A DNA stretch of 64,000 nt from assembly GCA_965222515.1 (NCBI GenBank), contig CBDCUE010000015.1, positions 1 to 64,000 on the forward strand, read 5' to 3'. The DNA is from CBDCUE01 sp965222515 (GTDB lineage Bacteria > Pseudomonadota > Alphaproteobacteria > Rickettsiales > JABIRX01). Every line of letters starts with the position of its first letter. The stretch's first letter is position 1. Under the pieces are notes generated by a model, which was not told the origin of the DNA, searched no databases, and saw nothing but the letters and a program-made list of their open reading frames with translations. Below, in pieces: positions 25,925 to 33,466 of the stretch. The translations under genes were made by a program, and so were the position numbers.

Positions 25925-27258
25925 ATGTTACACAAAACTCACCAAACAGGAAATGATATGGATATGTTCAGAAATGAATTAGTAAATATCATAAATATGA
26001 AGCATAAACTAGTAATATTGTCAAAATTAGTAGATTGGAGAAGCATAGAAAAGAAGTTTTCTATAAAATATAGTAATTTGGGAAGAGGAGGACTACCTAT
26101 AAGATTAATGTGTGGATTATTGATGTTAAAAGAAATAGAAAAGCAATCTGATGAAAAAATATGTGAGCTTTGGGTAGAGAATCCATATTATCAATATTTT
26201 TGTGGAAGTAGATATTTTGAGCATAAGTTACCAACAGTTCCAGAGAATTTGGTATATTTTAGAAAAAGAATAGGAGAAGAAGGAATGGAATATTTATTGT
26301 CAGAAACAATAGAAATAGCAAAAAATACAAAAGTTTTAAAATCAGCTGATTTTAAGAGGGTAACAGTGGATAACACAGTTCAAAAAAAGCAATAACTTAT
26401 CCTACAGATACTAAGCTGTGCCATAAAGCAAGGGAGAGTTTGGTAAAGTTGGCAGAAGCAGAGGGTATAAAATTGAGGCAGAATTATAGAATAGTTGGTA
26501 AAAAGAGTCTTTTTATGTCAGCGAGATACAGTATGTCAAAAAAGGGTAGAAAAGCAGAACAGAAGAAAGTAAAGAATTATTTGGGTAGAGTAATAAGGAA
26601 TATTGATAATAAGAAAGGAGATTTGAAAAACAATAGTAAATTATTTCAAGCATTGTTAAGAGCAAAGTTAATTTACAATCAGCAAAGAACGGATAAGAAT
26701 AAGATTTATTCATGGCATGAAGATGTGAGTTGCATAAGTAAGGGAAAAGCTCACAAGAAATATGAGTTTGGTTGTAAAGTAGGTTTTGTAGTAAGTTCTA
26801 GGTCAAATTTTGTTTTAGGAGCAAAATCATTTGATAACAATCCGTATGATGGACATACATTAAAATCTAATTTGGAACAAGCAGAAAGGTTGAGTGGCAA
26901 GAGTTTTAGGAAGGTTTATGTTGATCAAGGCTATAAAGGTCATGGAATAAAAGATAAAAATGTTATTGTGGCAAGAACAAGAAAGAAAACATTATCTATT
27001 TTGCAAAAGAAATATCAAAAACGAAGAAATGCGATAGAGCCAGTGATAGGTCATATTAAAAATGATGGCTCAAGGGGGGCAATATGTTATCTTAAAGGAA
27101 AAATGGGAGATAATATGAATGCAATAGCAACTGCTATGGGATTTAACTTAAGAAAGCTGTTAAACTGCATAGATAGTTATCTTTTTACCAAAATCCAAAT
27201 GGTAATTTTTGTAATAAAAAGTATTTTTTTAAGAAAAAACACACTTTTTATTATTTAA
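25925..27258 (+). CDS. IS5-like DDE transposase, two frames joined by probable -1 frameshift
   Basis: Frame 1 (25925-26395, 156 codons) contains the IS5-type helix-turn-helix region, RLMCGLLMLK, CELWVENPYYQYFCG and the first Asp in VTVDNT. It ends at a TAA. The rest, in the -1 frame, reads AITYPTDTKL and KARESLVKLAEAEG, then has the second Asp in VYVDQGYKGHG and Glu in RRNAIEPVIGHIK. An ORF with its own ATG starts at 26440, but no catalytic first Asp would be included. Slipping at A AAA AAG (26383-26389) fuses the frames exactly, giving about 444 residues with the full DDE set. It may be active. Confidence 0.8.
26383..26389 (+). promoter_or_regulatory. A AAA AAG slippery heptamer (-1 ribosomal frameshift site)
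   Basis: The seven bases are in the correct zero-frame register (CAA AAA AAG), two codons before the frame-1 TAA. After a -1 slip the next codon is GCA at 26389, continuing directly into conserved IS5-type transposase sequence. This heptamer is a well-known IS frameshift signal. I did not identify a clear stimulatory stem-loop. Confidence 0.7.
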
Positions 27259-27305
27259 TAATTGTTAATTTAACTAAAAATGTAATTATTTAGGTGCGAC
27301 TATTT

Positions 27306-27425
27306 AGTAAGTTTGTGCATTTAACAAGAAAAACCCTCCTCCGTCATCTTCGCGGAAGCGGGGATCCATTGTAGCAAAGGTCTGAAAAGACTGCAATCTG
27401 CCTTGGTTCCCCGCTTCCGCGAGGA
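27306..27425 (+). repeat. Family B repeat, second copy (right part, split by the IS)
   Basis: From AGTAAGTTTGTGCATTTAAC onward it matches 3936-4051 almost base for base, including the identical loop. The stem is CGCGGAAGCGGGGATCC against GGTTCCCCGCTTCCGCG. Compared with the first copy, an A-to-G change in the left arm is matched by T-to-C in the right arm, restoring pairing. The left end of the copy (GGCCGTGTTGTAATT) is at 25801-25815, on the other side of the IS. Confidence 0.8.
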
Positions 27426-27429
27426 TTGT

Positions 27430-27673
27430 AAATGTTCACTAATTCGTTGACCAAAAAGCTATATTTTTTTTGTATAGTATCTAGATACTCCTTAGGGTTT
27501 TTATTGTCAATAGCTTGGTGAATTCTATGCTCATTATAATAAAAATTATATTTCAAAACAACCTCCTTTAGTTCGTCTAAAGAGTCAAATTGAGACCTTG
27601 ACTTCATCATCAAAAGTTCTCCAAAACCTTTCTACCTTTCCATTAGTTTGAGGTCTATAAGGTTTTGTTCTAA
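27430..27673 (-). pseudogene. IS481/IS3-like integrase-core transposase, C-terminal remnant
   Basis: Minus-strand reading begins with IRTKPYRPQTNGKVERFWRT (the Glu of the rve DDE triad), then a frameshift near 27610, then SLDELKEVVLKYNFYYNEHR and IHQAIDNKNPKEYLD. These are the final blocks of rve-type transposases. The upstream part is cut by a family A repeat and the downstream end runs into the family B stem, so the gene is truncated on both sides and non-functional. Confidence 0.8.
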
Positions 27674-27831
27674 TGCTATTTTAGTTTTATAATTGACCTA
27701 TAGCCTTCAATCTGCTCAGCATAAATTTCTTTTTTTAGTAATCTGTTAGCTATGGCTAACAAATAATTAAAAAAAACAATTTCTACTAAACATCTTTTTG
27801 GCTATAGGTCAATTATAAAGCTAAAATAGTA
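27674..27831 (+). repeat. Family A palindromic repeat, full copy
   Basis: A full 158-bp copy with inverted ends (TGCTATTTTAGTTTTATAAT on the left; ATTATAAAGCTAAAATAGTA on the right) and the inner TGTTAGCTATGGCTAACA palindrome. It truncates the IS481/IS3-like remnant. A short family B end (GCGATACAGCCTGC) follows at 27837. The rest of the stretch to 28014 holds no recognisable gene. Confidence 0.85.
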
Positions 27832-28013
27832 TAATTGCGATACAGCCTGCAAGGAGAGAGCTATTACCCAGCTTTTTTTCTATTTTTTCCATAATTAGAA
27901 TTGCCTGCATCAAATAGCCCTGTATATATTGAGCCTGTGACAAAATAGCATTGATAATTAGACATTATTAGATTATAATGGATTTAAAGAATAGTTAAAA
28001 AATTAACAGCAAA

Positions 28014-28208
28014 ATGGCAAAGCCTATATTATCAACACCTGCTTTAAATGAAAAACAATATTTTCAAATAGTAGATGAAATTATTGCTTATGAAGAAGCT
28101 AAATTACCTAAAGAAGTGCTTGTTTTAAGTGAAAGAGCTAAACAAATGATGACAATTGGAACTACTGAAGAATTAATAGAATTGCTTAAAAAAAACAGTG
28201 CGAAATAA
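28014..28208 (+). CDS. Small hypothetical protein upstream of a broken GNAT gene
   Basis: A 64-residue mostly helical, acidic protein that I do not recognise. It has no signal peptide, membrane segment or clear DNA-binding motif. Its last 11 bases overlap the GTG start of the following GNAT-like gene, an arrangement seen for small antitoxins preceding GNAT toxins, but no antitoxin family is recognisable. The partner lacks its CoA-binding core, so if it was a pair it is no longer a complete one. Confidence 0.5.
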   Translation: MAKPILSTPALNEKQYFQIVDEIIAYEEAKLPKEVLVLSERAKQMMTIGTTEELIELLKKNSAK

Positions 28209-28605
28209 TTCCTCTACTTCTGTAAAAGTTTTTTTACTAAATGAAAAAAATTTTTATTTAGTAAAAGAAAAGTTAAATATTTCTGACTGTGGAGATGAAG
28301 ATTTGAACAATTTTCTATTAGAGGATGATTTAGATTATCACAATAGCTTTTTAGTAAAAACTTATTGCTTATCAAATGTAGAAAATGGTGATTTAATAGC
28401 TTTTTATTCTGTTTTGAATGACAAGATAATAAAAAAATCTTTCTCAAGTGATGATAATAAAACTGGTTGCAAATTTATAACTGTTGATAGTTATGATAAT
28501 AGAGTTAGCTTTTATGAAAATTTAGGATTTAAAAGCTATCCTAAAGCATATGAAAAAAACAAAAATACCACAGCTTTATATTTGAATTTTGATCAAATTG
28601 CCTGA
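28198..28605 (+). pseudogene. GNAT acetyltransferase with internal deletion
   Basis: The frame (GTG start) encodes 135 residues. The first half, CGDEDLNNFLLEDDLDYHNS through YSVLNDK, matches the N-terminal half of GNAT acetyltransferases of this subgroup. It then jumps to NKTGCKFITVDSYDN and SFYENLGFK, the C-terminal strands. The intervening 50-60 residues with the R/Q-x-x-G-x-G/A acetyl-CoA loop are missing. The frame is kept, so a product may be made, but catalysis is unlikely. Confidence 0.7.
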
Positions 28606-28753
28606 ATTTTTTTTAATTAATGGTGTTTTTGGGAATATATAAAACAATTTTGTTTTAGTATAAATTAAAGCTATACAAATAAATAACAGAGTTTTAGGTA
28701 ACTTACAAAGGATATTTGTATGTCATCCCTTCCTCCATTTTTAATTTTATAAT

Positions 28754-29431
28754 ATGAAATTTCTACCTACTGAAAATATCAAAGATAATTTAGCAACAAT
28801 AAAACAGGTTATTAAAGAACAAGCCAAAAAATGGCAAAGAAATGAACCTGTGCTAGTGGCAGTGAGCAAAAAGCAACCTATAGAAAAAATCTTAGTAGCA
28901 TTAGAGGCTGGCCATTTAATCTTTGCAGAAAACCAAGTACAGGAAGCAATCTCTAAATGGCCTAATTTAAAACAAGAATATCCAAAAGCAAAATTACATT
29001 TCATTGGTCATTTACAATCTAATAAAATAAAAACTTCTTTAAAATTTTTTGATGTTATAGAAAGCATAGATAGTGAAAAATTAGCAAAGAACATTGCTAG
29101 GGTATTTTTTGCAGAAAAAAATATTTTAACCAAAGAATTTTTAATTCAAATTAATATTGGTGAAGAAAAACAAAAATATGGTATTTTGCCAGCAGAAGCA
29201 GATGATTTTATTGATTTTGCTAAAAATCAATTAAAACTTCCTATAAAGGGACTGATGTGCATCCCTCCACTAAATGAATCTGCCAGCCTATATTTTGCTT
29301 TTTTAAAGAAAATTGCCCAACGAAATAATTTAAATTCTTTAAGTATGGGAATGAGTAGCGATTACCAAGAAGCTATCACAATTGGCACAAATTATGTTAG
29401 AGTAGGCACAGCAATTTTTGGCAGAAGATAA
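28754..29431 (+). CDS. yggS: YggS-family PLP homeostasis protein (PLPBP)
   Basis: A single-domain, alanine-racemase-like TIM barrel of 225 residues that binds pyridoxal phosphate and buffers it in the cytoplasm. The PLP lysine is in LVAVSKKQP (residue about 39). FAENQVQEA, LHFIGHLQSNK, KYGILP, GLMCIPP, SMGMSSDYQEA and VRVGTAIFG are all family blocks and in order. Length is typical. It stands alone with 150 bases on the left and a gap of about 195 on the right. Confidence 0.95.
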   Translation: MKFLPTENIKDNLATIKQVIKEQAKKWQRNEPVLVAVSKKQPIEKILVALEAGHLIFAENQVQEAISKWPNLKQEYPKAKLHFIGHLQSNKIKTSLKFFDVIESIDSEKLAKNIARVFFAEKNILTKEFLIQINIGEEKQKYGILPAEADDFIDFAKNQLKLPIKGLMCIPPLNESASLYFAFLKKIAQRNNLNSLSMGMSSDYQEAITIGTNYVRVGTAIFGRR

Positions 29432-29625
29432 GATTTTTTAGCTCTCAAGAAAGTAACTATCTCTACTAACGTGTTATAAAAAAGTAACATTTTTAAAAGA
29501 AATCTCTCCAACTCTCATCGCAAAAAGAATGGGGCAATAATAACAATTTTTGATTGTTTTGTAGAAATTATTTTTTTAGAAAATAGACTAATCTTTGTCC
29601 TAATTTTTTTTGAGATTATACAAAA

Positions 29626-30120
29626 TTAGCTGATTTTTATAGGTTTGAAACCTAGTTTTTTACCTAAAAAATAATCTACTGATAGTGTTTTTCCTCCCCA
29701 AATCATAATAGCAATACAGCTGATCATTATGGTATAATGTTCTAAACTTTTGAAACTTATTTCTAAAGCTTCATTATATGGTAATACAAATTCAATCACA
29801 CAAACCATTATAAAAAGTGGTATTACAACCAATCTTGAAAAGAAACCGATTATAACTAATATAGGAAAAATTAATTCTGTTGTTGTACCAAAAAATGCAA
29901 AAAATGGTAGCATAGAAGATGGAACAGGGAACTGGTAAATGTTTTCAAAATCATCCAAAGTTTTCTCCCAACCTTGTTGTAATTTCAACAAACCTGATTG
30001 AAAAAAGAATGAAAAAATAGTATATCTTAAAATAAGAGTAAAGATACTAGAAGAAAAACTAAGAATTTGTTCAATTCTTAGCTTTTCTGTCAAGTTATTA
30101 TATTTTGTTGCCAACAACAT
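29626..30120 (-). CDS. DoxX family membrane protein
   Basis: A 164-residue inner membrane protein with four hydrophobic segments. The family blocks are RYTIFSFFFQSGLLKLQQGW at the start, a PSSMLPFFAFFGTTTELIFPILVIIGFFSR centre and a final helix near MIMISCIAIMIWGG. It starts four bases downstream of the DUF2282 gene stop. DoxX genes commonly accompany DUF2282 (BufA1) genes. Its molecular role is uncertain. Confidence 0.85.
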   Translation of the reverse strand: MLLATKYNNLTEKLRIEQILSFSSSIFTLILRYTIFSFFFQSGLLKLQQGWEKTLDDFENIYQFPVPSSMLPFFAFFGTTTELIFPILVIIGFFSRLVVIPLFIMVCVIEFVLPYNEALEISFKSLEHYTIMISCIAIMIWGGKTLSVDYFLGKKLGFKPIKIS

Positions 30121-30124
30121 AAAA

Positions 30125-30394
30125 CTATTTTCTAGATTTTCTAGGTTTTTTAGTAGAACCGTTTACTAGTTTTTTACAAAGACCTTTAGGTACTAAAACC
30201 CACTCGCCTCTAGCACCATCTTTTGCAGAATGTCCTGAACAAGAGTGCCCTTTAGATGCACAATCATTTTTTCCTGCTTTTACAACTCCATAACATTTTT
30301 CAGTTTTACTTTTTTTTGCTAAAGCATCACCTGAAGAGCTGATCATTAAAGTTGCAATTGTAGCACCTGCTAGTGCCAATGTAGTTTTTTTCAT
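30125..30394 (-). CDS. DUF2282 protein (BufA1, bufferin-type precursor)
   Basis: An 89-residue secreted protein with a signal peptide (cleavage likely after ALA, near residue 26). Four cysteines (34, 45, 52 and 73) lie in the pattern KCYGVVKAGKNDC, SCSGHSAKDG and WVLVPKGLCKKLV. These are the family hallmarks. In other bacteria such proteins are copper-binding peptides modified by a DUF692 enzyme with a DUF2063 partner, often with DoxX. Only DoxX is next to it here; no maturation gene is visible in the window. Confidence 0.85.
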   Translation of the reverse strand: MKKTTLALAGATIATLMISSSGDALAKKSKTEKCYGVVKAGKNDCASKGHSCSGHSAKDGARGEWVLVPKGLCKKLVNGSTKKPRKSRK

Positions 30395-30567
30395 TTTTAA
30401 ACCTCATGAAAAGAATTAATATAAAATATATTGTTATTATTACTACTTATTTTTTTTAATGTAAACATTATTTTTTTTTTTTTAATAAAAGGACCTTTTA
30501 TTAAATTAATTTCTAGTTCATTAAGCAGTCTACAATCCAATATTATGACCCATATGACTCTTTGACA

Positions 30568-30680
30568 AGCATAAATTGTTTTTTTTAATTTTTGTTAGCC
30601 ATAGCTAACAGATTATTAAAAAAAACAATTTATGCTGAGCAGATTGAAGGCTATAAGTCAATTATAAAACTAAAATAGTA
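30568..30680 (+). repeat. Family A repeat, left-truncated copy
   Basis: The inner palindrome (GCATAAATTG with poly-T, TTGTTAGCCATAGCTAACA, poly-A then CAATTTATGC) and the right end to AAAATAGTA are intact. The left terminal arm is replaced by unrelated sequence. It lies in the gap between the DUF2282 gene and the zincin-like gene. The rest of that gap, 30395-30567, is AT-rich with nothing recognisable. Confidence 0.75.
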
Positions 30681-30716
30681 TTAGTAACATTTGGGATATC
30701 TAATTAGCTTATAGTA

Positions 30717-31559
30717 TTATTCCTCCTCTTTTTTTGATGTTATTCTTTTTGCCTGCTCTGTAAGAGATGGCTGCTGGTTTGAAGTGTGGCCAAAAATACT
30801 GCCTGTTTGCTTGCTCCAGCCACCTGCTTTTTTAGGAATTTCTCTCTTTATTTTTCTAACAAATGAATTTAAGTCACTATCATATTTTATGTTTTTACTT
30901 GCATTTGCAATATGATCTCGGACTTTTGTTTTTATTGATTCATTAAAAATATTTCTGATCCATTTTGTTACATTAGGAAGAGCTTGGGATATTTGCTCAA
31001 AATTAAAATGATATTCCTTTCCTTGAGCAATTCCTATATATTTACTCATTGCTAATAACTCAAAATATCTTGCTAAAAATTCTGATGCTTGTTGTTCTTT
31101 AGGATAAAGTGCAATTTCTTTATATAATATTTGTTGAACTGATTGCTTAACAAATAATGCTTTATTTTCTAGGTTTTTTATATCTTCTTTAAATGCTAAT
31201 GGAAAATCACTTTTAATAATATTTATTTTGCTTTGATATTCTAAAGCATGAGCCATTTCGTGCATTAAAACATCAGCAGTTAGGGTTTTTATTTGAATGA
31301 TATGATGGTGATGAGAGGTGAATTTAGAAAAAAAACTATTGAAAACGGTTTTTTTTTGAGTGATACAACAGCCATGAAGATCTATATTATCATCAAATTG
31401 GAATTTAATAAAATTTGCTTCTGCAAGACTTACAACAGCATCTAATGATGGTTTAAAAAGTGAAATCTTATATAATTCTTTAAATAAAGCAATAAAATCA
31501 GGGATCTTGTTTTTTTGCTTAAAATTTGCATTGTTTAATAAAATATTATCTATTATCAT
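30717..31559 (-). CDS. Hypothetical protein with HExxH zincin-like motif
   Basis: A 280-residue protein of no family I recognise. Its clearest feature is HEMAH (His100-Glu101-His104) in VLMHEMAHALEYQ, the zinc-binding motif of gluzincin-type metalloproteases, with a possible third ligand Glu160 in ASEFLARYFE. This spacing resembles lethal-factor or MtfA-like zincins. No signal peptide is seen; the C-terminus is basic and low complexity. It could be a cytoplasmic peptidase or a secreted effector, but only the zinc motif is supported. A family A repeat lies downstream. Confidence 0.7.
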   Translation of the reverse strand: MIIDNILLNNANFKQKNKIPDFIALFKELYKISLFKPSLDAVVSLAEANFIKFQFDDNIDLHGCCITQKKTVFNSFFSKFTSHHHHIIQIKTLTADVLMHEMAHALEYQSKINIIKSDFPLAFKEDIKNLENKALFVKQSVQQILYKEIALYPKEQQASEFLARYFELLAMSKYIGIAQGKEYHFNFEQISQALPNVTKWIRNIFNESIKTKVRDHIANASKNIKYDSDLNSFVRKIKREIPKKAGGWSKQTGSIFGHTSNQQPSLTEQAKRITSKKEEE

Positions 31560-31603
31560 AAGGAGATTGTGTTAGAAATGTTAAAATATCACAACAGAAA
31601 ATT

Positions 31604-32179
31604 ATGAAATGTTTATTAATAGATAATTACGATAGTTTTACATATAATATCGTTCATTATCTATCTGATATTAATATAGATGTAGATATTAAAAGAAATG
31701 ATAAAATTACTTTAGAGGAAATAACCAAGCTTAATCCTAAAGCAATTTTCATTTCTCCAGGGCCTAGCACCCCTAATGAATCAGGGATTTGCCTAGATGT
31801 CATAAAAGAATTTCATAAAAAAATACCAATTTTTGGAATTTGCTTAGGACATCAAGCCATTGCTCAATATTTCGGAGCAAAAATCATTAGAGCTTCGGTT
31901 CCTGTACACGGAAAAATATCAGAAATATTGCATAATAAAAAAGGAGTATTTAAAAATATACAAAATCCTTTTTTAGCAACCAGATATCATTCTTTAATTA
32001 TAGATAGGGCCAGCTTATCAAAAGAATTTGAAATAACTGCTTGGACCAAAGATGAAGTAATTATGGCTATAAAACATAAAACTTTGCCTTTGGAATCTGT
32101 GCAGTTCCACCCAGAAAGCATCGGAACTCCTGATGGAAAAAAAATGCTTCAAAACTTTATTAACAATTATTTAAAATAA
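31604..32179 (+). CDS. pabA: Glutamine amidotransferase subunit of anthranilate/aminodeoxychorismate synthase
   Basis: Class I glutamine amidotransferase that supplies ammonia to TrpE or PabB. The 191-residue protein has the catalytic Cys in FGICLGHQAIA (residue about 85), the His/Glu pair in VQFHPESIGT and the conserved IDNYDSFTYNIVHYL at the N-terminus. Length is standard. No trpE or pabB is next to it, so whether the product goes to tryptophan or folate cannot be decided; PabA is the safer guess. zapA follows five bases later. Confidence 0.9.
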   Translation: MKCLLIDNYDSFTYNIVHYLSDINIDVDIKRNDKITLEEITKLNPKAIFISPGPSTPNESGICLDVIKEFHKKIPIFGICLGHQAIAQYFGAKIIRASVPVHGKISEILHNKKGVFKNIQNPFLATRYHSLIIDRASLSKEFEITAWTKDEVIMAIKHKTLPLESVQFHPESIGTPDGKKMLQNFINNYLK

Positions 32180-32184
32180 AAAAA

Positions 32185-32523
32185 ATGGTAAATTTATCAA
32201 AAGAAAATAATTCTAACATTGTAGAAATTGAAATTTCAGGTAAAATATGTCAATTATCTTGTCAAAAAGGAGAAGAAGAACATATATTGAGCTTAAGCAA
32301 GGAGCTGAATACAAAAGCAGAAAACTTGGCAAAAAAATTGGGAGATAATGCTAATGAAAACACTTTATCTATGGTTTTAAGTCTTACTCTTGCAGATGAA
32401 ATCAAAAAATTAGATAAAAGATTAAATGAAGATAGCAAAACACAAAAAATCTTAACTTTGCAAAAAAAGCTAGATAATGTCATAGGGCAGTTAGAAGGGC
32501 TAAAAAGTGCTAATGCTGCTTGA
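32185..32523 (+). CDS. zapA: Cell division protein ZapA
   Basis: ZapA stabilises FtsZ bundles at the Z-ring. The 112-residue protein has the N-terminal VEIEISGKICQLSCQKGEEEH strand-loop and a helix with LSKELNTKAENL, then a C-terminal coiled coil from residue 75. It is likely translated with the upstream pabA gene. It is followed by a 6S-RNA-like sequence, a pairing conserved in many proteobacteria. Confidence 0.88.
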   Translation: MVNLSKENNSNIVEIEISGKICQLSCQKGEEEHILSLSKELNTKAENLAKKLGDNANENTLSMVLSLTLADEIKKLDKRLNEDSKTQKILTLQKKLDNVIGQLEGLKSANAA

Positions 32524-32551
32524 TAATAAATTATTTTTGTTAAAATAGTTT

Positions 32552-32702
32552 TTTGCTGCTTGGAACGATAGGTTTTTAGTACTTCGGATCGATACTCATT
32601 CAAATAGGGAGCTGTCCCTGTCATTGTCGTGGCAATGATATAACGGCGCCCACCTTAAATAATTAGGGTCTAAGATACAATAACCACCGTCCAAGCGGTT
32701 TA
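32552..32702 (+). ncRNA. ssrS: 6S RNA (ssrS)-like RNA
   Basis: The sequence after zapA can form the long 6S hairpin. CTGCTTGGA at 32556-32564 pairs with TCCAAGCGG at 32690-32698. Between them are GGGAGCTGTCCCTG, a central CGGCGCCCACC and GGGTCTAAGATACAATAACC, which match features of alphaproteobacterial 6S RNA. A likely -10 (TAAAAT, 32541-32546) sits just upstream. The locus after zapA is the usual place. 6S RNA sequesters sigma-70 RNA polymerase. Confirmation needs a covariance model search. Confidence 0.75.
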
Positions 32703-32765
32703 AAGCACTATATACTTTTAAAATTGTGACTTACTGTTTGTTATTATTTTTTTCGGAGTAATAGC

Positions 32766-32897
32766 TCCCTCCTTGCAGGCTGTGTCATAATAGAAAAAAT
32801 AACATTTTTTAGAAAAAATAAACAGATTAAAATTAGAAAAAGCAATTTATGCTGAGCAGATTGAAAGCTATAGGTCAATTATAAAACTAAAATAGTA
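32766..32897 (+). repeat. Family B end joined to half a family A repeat
   Basis: GCAGGCTGTGTCATAATAGA and the following AAAAAATAACATTTTTTAG match one end of family B (inverse of 4070-4114). From 32841 the sequence switches to the right half of family A, up to AAAATAGTA at 32897. So this is a hybrid of two broken repeats. Confidence 0.6.
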
Positions 32898-32993
32898 TAA
32901 CCTATACATATCTCCTATTCCTTGATATACATTTTTATAAGACCCATTTTTTTTCAATCCAAGAAATTCTCTAATATTTTTAAATAACCCCAT
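32868..32993 (-). pseudogene. Gene fragment truncated by a family A repeat
   Basis: A minus-strand frame from an ATG at 32991-32993 reads MGLFKNIREFLGLKKNGSYK and on to about residue 31, then passes into the family A repeat, which supplies the last ten residues and a stop. I do not recognise the family. The codon pattern looks gene-like, so it is probably the N-terminus of a gene cut by the repeat. The 33000-33215 stretch beyond holds no recognisable gene. Confidence 0.4.
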
Positions 32994-33215
32994 AAGCTTA
33001 TATTCGTATTGTTAACATTTATTATAACACACGATTTTAACACATTTTTGAGACCTTCTCAAGTTGTTTTCTATGTTTTTAAGATAATAACAGCTCTTTA
33101 TAAAGAAATCCTTTGTCTTCTCTTTAAAAAAAGACTTTTTTAAAATTTAGCTCTGTGATAAACTTTTTTGACTGGAGTGTTTTTAGATAAAAAAGATTAA
33201 TCTAAACAAAAAAAA

Positions 33216-33464
33216 TCACTTTTCCGTTATTTTCTTATATAAGATATATCCAGCAAAAATTAAAGATATAGAATTTGTTATTATCATAACTTTATTGTTT
33301 AATAAAACTCCATAAAAAAACCACATAAACACCCCAAAAGTAAAAATAATATACATTTTTAATGATACATCCTTGGTGTCGTTGGTTTTTATAATTTTTA
33401 ATATTTGTGGAAAAAAGGCAATAGTAGTACAAAACCCTGCTATATATCCTACAATATCTATCAT
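33216..33464 (-). CDS. SemiSWEET family sugar transporter (MtN3/PQ-loop)
   Basis: An 82-residue membrane protein with one triple-helix bundle, as in bacterial SemiSWEETs, which dimerise to make a sugar uniporter. The N-terminal GYIAGFCTTIAFFPQILKII contains the PQ motif and is followed by NDTKDVSLKMY and two more helices. It ends two bases before the glmS start codon on the same strand, hence likely downstream in that unit. Confidence 0.88.
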   Translation of the reverse strand: MIDIVGYIAGFCTTIAFFPQILKIIKTNDTKDVSLKMYIIFTFGVFMWFFYGVLLNNKVMIITNSISLIFAGYILYKKITEK

Positions 33465-33466
33465 TT

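Larger units (their letters stand above)
25816..27301 (+). mobile_element. IS5-like insertion sequence
   Basis: The element has imperfect inverted ends: AGTCGTCCCTAAAAAAC on the left and, read inward, AGTCGCACCTAAATAAT on the right. A possible 3-bp target duplication ATT flanks it (25813-25815 and 27302-27304), but a TTA duplication with slightly different ends cannot be excluded. It carries one transposase read in two overlapping frames. The flanks match the two sides of a family B repeat, so the IS landed inside one. Total about 1.49 kb. Confidence 0.75.
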
